Shown: piece by piece, positions 7,111-13,280 of the stretch
How the letters are laid out: each line of letters begins with the position of its first letter
How positions within the stretch are numbered: the stretch's first letter is position 1
DNA from: Podila epigama
Lineage: Eukaryota; Mortierellomycota; Mortierellomycetes; Mortierellales; Mortierellaceae
Direction: 5' to 3'
Length of the DNA: 13,280 nucleotides
Assembly (NCBI GenBank): GCA_015679605.1
Contig: JAAAVE010000004.1
Location: 1 to 13,280 of the forward strand
The notes under the pieces: model-generated
What the model was told of the DNA's origin: nothing
The model's input: the letters and a program-made list of their open reading frames with translations, nothing else
Databases searched by the model: none
Made by a program: the position numbers and the translations under genes

Positions 7111-8637
7111 ATGTCTCTCAAGGCGACAGCCAAAGAATTCATTCCTTCATTCGCCTTTGCAAAGTCATCGACAGGAGTGACCTCGATTGTATCTGAACAA
7201 CGACAGGACCCACAGCAACCCTTACCACCTTCAACTCGAAAGAAAGTACTCCCGCAACACCATCAACAGCAGTCAAAGGAAAATTCTCAACAGTCTCGAT
7301 CATCTACATATTCTCTGTCGCCGGAGGTGTCAACAGCGACGACAACAGCAACAGGAACATCCATAGGGCCTACATCAATAAAAACAGCTACAACTACAGC
7401 ACGCCAGAACCATAGGAAACCCCCTCTCCCGACACCACCACCACCCCCAAATCCATCGCCTCAACAGGATGATCGTTCTTCTAAAGATGATCAGGCGCAT
7501 CGTAAGGACACTCAGCGACGGCAGCAGCAACATTCTTCGAGTACAAGTTTAGATGGATCAAGTCCCAGAGCTGATCGCTCTCAAAGCAAGAGTACCAACG
7601 GCTCTCAAACAACTCAACGGCCGTCATCATCGAAGCAACCGCGCGAGAAACGGTCCGATGGGAAACAACAGCAGCACCAGCAGCAACAGCAGAATCACCA
7701 CACAGAGCACAACAGGACGAAATCTAAACAAGTGATCGGACCCAGATCTGGAGAAGCTGCTTCAAAAGAAAAACATGCCGCAGCAGGTGCAGCATCCACA
7801 ACATCACCCGGAGTAACGACAGGACCATCCGCAACAGAATCCAGCACTACAGGATCAGGGCCACTGTTAGGTAACAGTAGCAGTAGTAGTAATAACAATG
7901 GCTCCAAATCTACTTCTTCACCTCGCGGAGGAGGATCTGGACAGCGCACAGGTGGAGCAAAAGCTGCTAGGCGAACATCCATCGACCACCACCATCGCCA
8001 TAACCAGTCTACCGCATCTACATCGACAACTTCACAGCCAACCTCTGCATCTGCGTCGTCCATTATCCCCGGTATGGAACCAACAGCGTTCATCTGCCTC
8101 ACGGATGTTATCCAGCCTGTCCGGCAAGTCATCAGAGATGGCGTCTCAACCATGGAACAAGGATCAGACGCATACTTGGACTGGGTAAAAATACACTTTG
8201 AACGATACTTTTGTGGTGCTTGATATTTGGATGACTCTATTGCGTAAAGACTCAGAGGGGTATTGACACTCTACCCATATTTCTTTTTTGGATTTGTCAG
8301 ATCGTGAGGTCTTTGAAAGAGCATGAAGAAGTCAAGTTAATCGGGATGGAGGCCGCTCTTCCGGACGTAATTTCACTTGTTCTTAGAGCAGGAAAACAAG
8401 GAATTGGTTATCAAGGTAAAAAAGGGTGAATGCGTAAATGAAGGGACCGAGTCGTTGTTTTTTAAAACAAGACCCTCATGATTTCTCTTTGCCTGAATTC
8501 TCTTCTTGCCTTTAGAAATCAGCACATTCACGACGCAGGACGGCCTTGGCGGGAACAAGAGCTGTATCCAGTTGCGAATGATTCGTGGTCAAGGCTATAT
8601 TCCACTCGAGAAACGACCAAACCACAGATTACCTTAG
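7111..8637 (+). CDS. Disordered protein with C-terminal Alba-like domain (predicted nucleic-acid binding)
   Basis: Exons 7111-8184, 8301-8415 and 8516-8637 (phases 0 and 1, GT-AG) give 436 residues. Residues 1 to about 320 are low complexity: Ser, Thr, Gln, Pro, His and Asn with Q/H runs near 7665-7700 and a Ser/Asn run near 7875-7900, surely disordered. Residues 322-436 look folded: a strand plus helix (TAFICLTDVIQPVRQVIRDG), a second helix, then EEVKLIGM, EAALPDVISLVLRAGK, YQEISTFTT and SCIQLRMIRG. This strand-helix-strand-helix-strand-strand order and the EVxLxGMxxA core fit the Alba / Rpp20-Rpp25 fold, whose members bind RNA or DNA, for example in RNase P/MRP. The assignment rests on pattern alone. 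Both introns fall inside the folded domain. The start is the first ATG of the frame; upstream codons to 7027 lack ATG. TIM23 converges from the right. Confidence 0.72.
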
Positions 8638-9033
8638 ATTTTGAAAAAAAAAAAAATAATAATAATAATAATGAATGGAAGAGATATGTATGAAAAAATG
8701 TAATTTTTTAATAATAATGATAAAAAAGAACCAAAACTGCGAAAAGTTATTCCTTTTTTTTTTCCGTTTTTCTTATTTTTCTTTTTTGTATGAGTGTAGG
8801 TAGTGTACAAGGTTAGATGTTGTGCTAAAGTCTTGACTTTGCTGAAAAATAACAAGCCCTAGGAGCATTATGAATGAACAAATGAAGAAAAAAAACAAAA
8901 AAACAAGAGGATGAACATAATGAAGAAAAAAAAATCCACCACAGGGGGAGGAGAAAAGCTTGGGTGGGGGGGGGGGGGGATCGACCGACCGTCGCCTATC
9001 CCACTCGTTTGTCTATTTGGGATCTTCGCCGAT
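8638..9033. other. Convergent 3' region between the Alba-like gene and TIM23
   Basis: No gene is supported here. The region is dense with homopolymers and microsatellites: A13 followed by about five TAA units (8644-8672), long T-runs (8753-8785), A-runs near 8886-8935, and a run of 14 G (8966-8979) preceded by GGGGGAGG. It must hold the 3' ends and polyadenylation sites of two transcripts that point at each other. AATAATGA and AATAATAATAATG are A-rich elements of the sort fungi use, but no single site can be chosen. Confidence 0.6.
8966..8979 (+). repeat. Run of 14 G
   Basis: The uninterrupted G14 follows TGGGT and lies 55 bp beyond the TIM23 stop codon on the side of its 3' end. In the TIM23 transcript it reads as C14. 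Long G runs are rare beside the many A/T runs in this window, and they are prone to sequencing and replication slippage, so the exact count is uncertain. Confidence 0.85.
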
Positions 9034-9985
9034 TTACAGGACAGCCTCCTTTCCAAAAGCCCAGATGCCGGCCAAGACGGCGCAAACACCTCCTGCTGAT
9101 CCAGCGGCACGCAAACCAGCTAAAAAAAATGTACACAATGTCGTAGGAAACGGATAATCATGTTAGTATCATCCATATATATATATATACCTTCATCTCC
9201 CTGCGAGAATCATGCAACAACATGGCCATTTGGTGAAACTTACCAGTAGACTTGAAAAGTGCACCGGTCAAAGCGCCAGCAGCAACAGAGTTCACAGGAT
9301 CGTACTGTCCACGAGCACGAGCAATAGCTCCGTTGATACCGTTGTACATCAAAGCTACATGAGTATAGATTTGATAGTGTCAGTGACAAGAAGTAAAGGA
9401 AAAAAATTGGGCAAGAAAAAAAAACGATGACGACTCCTTATCGATAGACTTACCCATGACACCTGCAGAGTTTCCAATAAAAGGTCCACGGCGAGTCATA
9501 GAGTTGAGAACGGTGTTGAGACGCACCTTGAAGGCTGGGCTTGGCGAGGATCGAAGACCCTCGTAGAAACCGAAAGCACCTCCTGCGCTCAATCCTAAAA
9601 TGGTAAAATAAAAACGATGGCAAGCGTTAGGATCGATCGATCGGGTTGACTACCTTGTGCACCGGAATAGCCAGAGGAAGAGGAAAAAAACAAGGATAAA
9701 ATGCTTACCAGTGAGATAGGCAACACCGGTTCCGTAGGTGAGATCATCGGACCAGCCTCTGCTTGGAAGGATACCGCTAGAAGAAGTTCCGGGAAGGCTT
9801 GCGTCGTCATCGAGGTTCAAGTAGTCGAGGCCACCTCCGAGACCAGCCAGGGGGTGAAGGCGGGAGGGGTCGTATGCGGTGTTGGAGAGGAAGGATGAGA
9901 CGGTATCGCTAGGGTTGAAGTCCTCCTGTCTGGCATAGATGGGCTCGAAGGTCTCTTCCTCCTCGATGTTGGTACGGTTGGACAT
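9034..9985 (-). CDS. TIM23: Mitochondrial import inner membrane translocase subunit Tim23
   Basis: Minus-strand exons 9985-9709, 9594-9454, 9354-9244 and 9119-9034 join in frame, every junction in phase 1 with GTAAG-type donors, to give 204 residues (yeast Tim23 is about 222). Tim23 forms the channel core of the TIM23 complex, which moves presequence proteins across or into the mitochondrial inner membrane. The N-terminal ~75 residues are the acidic intermembrane-space domain, with the family-typical DPSRLHPLAGLGGGLDYLNL. The Tim17/22/23 membrane domain follows: four Gly/Ala-rich helices at about 84-104, 131-152, 163-184 and 184-200, with FKVRLNTVLNSMTRRGPFIG between the first two. The protein ends shortly after the fourth helix, as expected. 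ATG 9985 is the first of the frame. Divergent neighbour: PEX10. I am confident of family and of the four-exon structure. Confidence 0.95.
9175..9189. repeat. AT dinucleotide repeat inside a TIM23 intron
   Basis: An (AT)7A tract lies in the third TIM23 intron (9243-9120 on the minus strand). The same intron has an A-run at 9122-9129 on the plus strand, which becomes the pyrimidine tract next to the minus-strand acceptor. Confidence 0.9.
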
Positions 9986-10571
9986 GATGGGTGGATGTAT
10001 GTGTATGAATGGGTGACTATGTGCCTATGATGGTTGGTGACTGTCGAGGTCTGAGACTTTGGTCGAGAGATCTTTTTCTTTCTTTGCTTGCTTGACTTTT
10101 TGTCTTCTAGTGTGCCTTTAGATTGATGAGGTTATTGTTCCTAACAAGACGGCAAGCGGAAGGATGGGAAGGATGATCAAGGTCAAGCAAAAAAAGGAAA
10201 GAAGAAGGAGATGGAAAAGATGTCTTTTTTGTCTTGCTGATCTCTTTTTTTTTGTCACCCCCCCAAAGCTTTTTTTTTGTTTGCTGGTCTTCCCGGTCCT
10301 TTTTCAAGCGCAGTCACAGCTTGTCATGTCATGTCACGGGCATTTTCATTTCTTTGTAGTTGAACAAAGTCAGTCCAACCAACCACACACACTTTCACTT
10401 TGGCACTCTGTCTGTTCTCCATTACTATCCTTTTCTTCTCTTCTCTTCTCTTCAATTCTGCCTCCTCATCCATCTCCATTAGTTCCCCATTGGACTGTCG
10501 CCAGTGAAAGCAGGCAGCCCATTTGACCACATATCATCACAAAAAAGTTTGCCATTCATACAACCAGCTTC
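9986..10571. promoter_or_regulatory. Bidirectional promoter interval between TIM23 and PEX10
   Basis: The 586 bp lie between the two start codons of divergently transcribed genes and contain no convincing ORF of their own. Visible structure is a T/A-homopolymer zone (about 10190-10280), a GTCAT-GTCAT-GTCAC direct repeat (10323-10338) and a TTCTC-type pyrimidine tract (about 10425-10455) in the likely PEX10 leader. No TATA box stands out on either strand, in keeping with housekeeping genes. Shared regulation of the two organelle-biogenesis genes is possible but not shown. Confidence 0.55.
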
Positions 10572-12400
10572 ATGTCTATTAGTTCATCCCCCCCACAAGC
10601 CAACTCCGCAGACAGGTCACACCAGTCAAGCGTCAGTCAGGCGTCAGTGCATAACCACTCACATACCCAACAAGCACACGACGATGGCCTACCCTCAGTA
10701 GCCCCACCCTCCTTCAACCTCTCCCTGCCAAGAGCCTCACAACCAGATATCAGTATGTCATGTCGTTTGACTCTTTTTGCTCACCTTTCTGTACTCTTAA
10801 CCAGCTGAAAGCGACAAAAGCGCACAGCGACCGTGCAAGATTTTGTCATGTGAACCGATCCGAAATTTTCTCTTCAACAACTCCCCGCTTGCTCACCAAA
10901 AAGGTTCTTTGCCTATTCTCTTTATTCAGTTCGTGCCAACCAAAAAGACTCTTATTATCAACAGATTCTCAAGGAGCAGGTCAAAGATGCCGTTCGAGAG
11001 ATCTTTGGTGAGTGCACCTCTCTGTCTCACTATCTAGTAACTCCTTTTATGGTGCTAGTAACAATTGTAGAATGACAGCTCTTACAGATCGATCCGTTTC
11101 TACCATATAAAATAGGAAGCCGCACACAACATATGTACCAGACTGAAGTTGAAGTCTTTTCAGACTTGTGCTATCACTCATTGACAACCTTACTTGGCAC
11201 ACAGACTTTGGGCGAGGAGTACTGTGACATTATGCAGATCAGCAGTTCAACCAACACCTTTCCTTCGCTTCCTGTACGTATCATGTTTTCTTCTTCCTCA
11301 AGTTCCCTATGTAGTTGCTTGATGGATTAATTGCCCACCTTCTTTATTAACTCGCCTGTTTTTTTATGCTCTTTGTCTGATCATTGAATTACATACAGCG
11401 CCGATCGGCACTTGTCTTTTGGCACGTGCTTGTTCCTTATTTGTACTCAAAGGGTAGCCAGGAACTTCGGAGGCGAGCCAGGCAACAACAACAACAACAA
11501 CAACAGCATCATCATCATCAACGACATGCAGAAAATCGACTGGATGCAACATTACCCTCAAAGGAGCCTTCTCAGATTACGAGTCGACTCAAAGGCTACC
11601 TCCATCAGTGGCTCCCTACACTGCAAACATTTTTCAAAACACATGGACACTCGGCACATCTGGCGATCTTTTACTTTTTCGGAACATATTATAGTTTCTC
11701 TAAACGGGTGACAGGCATTCGGTATATCTTTAACCGTAAGCTCTCACCTGGGGAAGAGAGGTCAGGGTACGAAGTTCTGGGAGTGTTGATCGTCATTCAG
11801 CTGGCTATTCAATTCTACCAGTGGCGCAGGCAGCTGGCTGCCGAAGCGCAAGAAAGAAAAGCAGCAGAGTTGATGGCACCGGGTGCCATCTCAGGAGAAA
11901 AGAGTGCTGTGGTGGACGAGCACGTGGACGAGGAAGAAGAAGAATTGTAAGTGTATCTGTCTCATATATATATCATTGGGACCACTGTAGTATATCCATT
12001 GTCTCTATCGCCAATCACAGACGTTGAATCGGAGCCAGCACAATACTGACTTTTTCTCACGCCTCGATTTTACTAGAGAGGAGGACGACATTGCACAAAC
12101 AGCAGCTGAAATCAATATCCGAAAGTGCACCCTCTGTCTTGACCCTAGAACAAACCCTACAGCGACGCCTTGTGGACATTTGTTCTGCTGGACGTGTATC
12201 CGTGAATGGTGTCAGAACAAGGCAAGTGTATCCACATTAATTATTTAGAACTATATTAATTTTCCGTTAGATCTTGCTCACTGACATGCGCCCTTTTTTT
12301 TCTTCTGTCTCTGTCTCTGCTGAATTAGCCTGAATGCCCCCTTTGCCGCCAACACGTCCAGCTCTCGGCCTTGCTCCCTGTCTACACAAAACTCTACTAA
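10572..12400 (+). CDS. PEX10: Peroxisome biogenesis factor 10 (Pex10), RING-finger E3 ubiquitin ligase subunit
   Basis: Exons 10572-10752, 10930-11007, 11116-11273, 11399-11946, 12077-12221 and 12329-12400 give 393 residues. Pex10 sits in the peroxisomal membrane with Pex2 and Pex12 and ubiquitinates the import receptor Pex5 for recycling. The Ser/His-rich first 58 residues are variable. The conserved N-terminal core follows at 59-87 ([20 protein letters not shown]), then [17 protein letters not shown] and hydrophobic segments at about 142-156, 220-235 and 270-290. The C3HC4 RING is C339, C342, C354, H356, C359, C362, C373 and C376, ending 17 residues before the stop as in the family. A Q8H4 run (168-179) is an insertion in a loop, and an acidic stretch precedes the RING. 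Exon 5 is followed by a GC donor. The exon 5 acceptor was chosen at 12076 because it alone combines a branch site, a pyrimidine tract and the right frame. Confidence 0.93.
11483..11518 (+). repeat. Coding CAA/CAT trinucleotide repeat in PEX10
   Basis: Seven CAA and one CAG (Gln 168-175) are followed by four CAT (His 176-179). The tract lies in exon 4 between conserved membrane regions, so it probably sits in a flexible loop and can vary in length without breaking the frame. Confidence 0.92.
11947..12076 (+). other. PEX10 intron 4 (GT-AG), acceptor decided by frame and branch site
   Basis: The donor is GTAAGT, close to consensus, directly after the acidic stretch. An earlier AG at 12019-12020 would cause an immediate TGA. 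Another frame-compatible AG at 12033-12034 lacks a pyrimidine tract. The AG at 12075-12076 has a branch-like ACTGAC (12045-12050), a pyrimidine-rich TTTTTCTCACGCCTCG and TACTAG, and restores the frame (TT|A) 16 codons before the first RING cysteine. Using 12034 instead would add 14 residues, so alternative 3' splicing is conceivable. Confidence 0.7.
12222..12328 (+). other. PEX10 intron 5, non-canonical GC-AG
   Basis: The exon ends AAG and the intron begins GCAAGT, a perfect consensus except C for T at position 2; it ends in GAATTAG. Joining AAG to CCT gives NKPECPLC, completing the RING. The nearby GT (12227) would put the next exon out of frame and hit TGA at once. The intron carries a TCTGTCTCTGTCTC pyrimidine tract before the acceptor. 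Confidence 0.88.
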
Positions 12401-12488
12401 GACAAAAACAAATGATAAACCAAGGTCTCAACTCAACAATCTCGTTTAACAAAAATCTGGTCTGTGTCAATGAGATGAAGTATGTATC

Positions 12489-12514
12489 CTTGTCTCTTGT
12501 CTCTTGTCTCTTGT
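12489..12514 (+). repeat. 7-bp tandem repeat CTTGTCT, 3.7 copies
   Basis: CTTGTCT occurs three times in succession at 12489, 12496 and 12503, followed by a partial fourth copy CTTGT. It lies about 90 bp beyond the PEX10 stop codon and 70 bp before the TATA box of the next gene. Confidence 0.9.
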
Positions 12515-12583
12515 GTGCCTTTTTGCCCTTTATATCTCCTACAGCCCCGGCCCAGTTATATTAAAATGTAACGGGCGCTGCAA

Positions 12584-12590
12584 TATAAAA
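12584..12590 (+). promoter_or_regulatory. TATA box of the LPMO-like gene
   Basis: TATAAAA followed by GG matches the eukaryotic TATA consensus well. It lies 194 bp upstream of the ATG at 12784, so a start of transcription near 12615 would give a leader of about 170 nt. None of the housekeeping genes in the window has an equally clear TATA box, which suits an inducible secreted-enzyme gene. Confidence 0.5.
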
Positions 12591-12783
12591 GGTGGAGAAG
12601 ATAAATTTTTCCACGACTTGTCCCCCCTGTTTACGCCCATCACCACCCCTACATCTCTTCTTTTGGCTGCTGTTTCTTTGTACCAATTCATATCCAGGGG
12701 CACTGTTCAGTCAGTTACCACGAACCACTTTTTCCTTCTCTGATCAACTAAACACTTCATCTCTCCCAAACAATCCGACCAAA

Positions 12784-13180
12784 ATGAAGATCACCGCCCT
12801 GACTAGCACTGTATTTCTTGGTACAGTGGCACTCTTCTCGAGTCTTGGTCCAACCTCGGCACATATTGCCATATCCAACCCACGAGCCCAAGCCGGACCA
12901 TGGACCAAGAACCCAAGCAACTTGGTGCATGCCTGGATTGGGTACAAGGGTAAAAAATTCCCCTGCGGTGGGTACAAGAAAGGGCCCGTGACGACCTATC
13001 GAGCTGGTCAGATCATTCCAGTCCGTTTCTGGACGTTTGGAATGGATTATAAAAAGTTTCCACCCAAGAAGGGGTTCAAGGCAGCTCGTCATGGTGGAGG
13101 AGCATGCGAATTCTCGCTCAGTTATGATGGTGGCAAGACTTGGAGAGTTATTGGACAATACACCAAGACTTGTCCAGATA
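12784..13180 (+). CDS. Secreted lytic polysaccharide monooxygenase-like protein, AA11-like (partial, 3' end beyond window)
   Basis: The first exon encodes 132 residues plus one base and ends at a GTAAGT donor (13181). Residues 1-26 form a signal peptide (hydrophobic MKITALTSTVFLGTVALFSS, cut after SA). Cleavage would leave His27 as the mature N-terminus, the first ligand of the copper histidine brace that defines LPMOs. A second histidine, H103, lies in RHGGGACEFSLSYDGGKTW, matching the HGGGxCxxSLSYD block of chitin-active AA11 enzymes. FPCGGY (59-64) and a cysteine before the donor (C130, in KTCPD) also fit AA11 disulfide positions. Known AA11 enzymes oxidatively cleave chitin outside the cell; activity here is inferred. 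It could instead be another LPMO-like copper protein family. Lys residues are unusually frequent. The axial residue and any C-terminal module lie past the window. The ATG follows a pyrimidine-rich leader and is in good context (AAA ATG). Confidence 0.82.
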
Positions 13181-13280
13181 GTAAGTTGACATTCATTTTT
13201 TTTTTTTTTCTTTGTCCCTTTCTTCCTCCTTTTGGTCATCAATTGGCCGTCTCCTTTCCTAACATTTTTTTTTTTTTTTT
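13181..13280 (+). other. Start of intron 1 of the LPMO-like gene, truncated by the window
   Basis: The donor GTAAGT at 13181 interrupts a codon after its first base. The rest of the window is pyrimidine-rich, with T-runs at about 13196-13210 and 13265-13280. No acceptor followed by a convincing continuation of the protein is present, so the next exon lies outside. Confidence 0.75.

Larger units (their letters stand above)
12401..12783 (+). promoter_or_regulatory. PEX10 3' end and promoter/leader of the LPMO-like gene
   Basis: No ORF of merit lies in these 383 bp. Beginning at 12489 there is a 7-bp tandem repeat (CTTGTCT, 3.7 copies to 12514). A GC-rich patch (CCCCGGCCCAG, 12545-12555) precedes the TATA box. 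Pyrimidine-rich sequence with two CCCCT words (12624-12628, 12646-12650) and an AGGGG (12696-12700) leads to the ATG. These resemble fungal stress-response elements, but they lie downstream of the TATA box and so may be only part of the leader. Confidence 0.5.

Noticed and set aside
7695-8153. 152-codon antisense frame with poly-Leu over the Alba-like gene
   Set aside because: It results from reverse-reading Ser/Gln/Asn repeats; the plus-strand gene explains the region.
10753-10929. Alternative PEX10 acceptor at about 10803-10804 (CCAG) giving an extra exon
   Set aside because: The residues it would add match nothing in Pex10, while the acceptor at 10929 yields the conserved DIIRANQKD junction directly.
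12757-13242. 161-codon antisense frame over the LPMO-like exon
   Set aside because: The plus strand carries the signal peptide, the copper-site motif and a consensus donor; the antisense frame is a shadow.
1-13280. tRNA, rRNA, transposase or integrated viral genes
   Set aside because: I looked for T-loop-like tRNA sequence, catalytic motifs of transposases and reverse transcriptases, and terminal inverted repeats, and saw none that held up.

Overview
The window looks like nuclear DNA of a filamentous fungus, most likely an early-diverging lineage of the Mucoromycota/Mortierellomycota type. The evidence is split genes with short GT-AG introns (about 89-177 nt), pyrimidine-rich leaders, abundant A/T homopolymers and microsatellites, and recognisable fungal proteins (Pns1/SLC44, Tim23, Pex10, a His-1 copper monooxygenase). 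The lineage is inferred from style, not proven. No rRNA, tRNA, CRISPR array, bacterial operon or transposase gene could be supported.

Layout. Positions 1-1997 are non-coding as far as I can read. They hold a 53-nt imperfect hairpin (319-371), a GGTC-rich stretch with an exact 20-bp duplication (655-780), and a drifting 4-bp periodic repeat that ends in a 12-bp G-rich tandem repeat (811-1010). A four-exon choline-transporter-like (Pns1) gene lies at 1998-3838 (+). A 1.5 kb gap follows, with one doubtful small basic ORF, a 20-bp palindrome-like site and several microsatellites. Next is an intronless gene for a cysteine-rich single-pass membrane protein (5388-6797, +). After only 313 bp comes a three-exon gene (7111-8637, +) whose product joins about 320 disordered residues to a C-terminal domain that looks Alba-like. 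It converges on TIM23 (9985-9034, minus, four exons). TIM23 is divergent from PEX10 (10572-12400, +, six exons, one of them bounded by a GC-AG intron). The window ends inside a secreted LPMO-like gene (12784 onwards, +) with a TATA box about 200 bp upstream.

Functional reading. These are housekeeping organelle-biogenesis genes (mitochondrial inner-membrane import and peroxisomal E3 ligase) next to membrane-transport and cell-surface/secreted genes. They do not form a pathway cluster. The only plausible shared control is the 586-bp bidirectional interval between TIM23 and PEX10. I did not find a clear new multi-gene system. The least explained items are the cysteine-rich membrane protein without a signal peptide, the disordered Alba-like protein, the divergent LPMO and the repeat block at 655-1010. 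All exon boundaries were derived by hand from splice consensus, reading-frame continuity and family similarity recalled from knowledge. No alignment was run.
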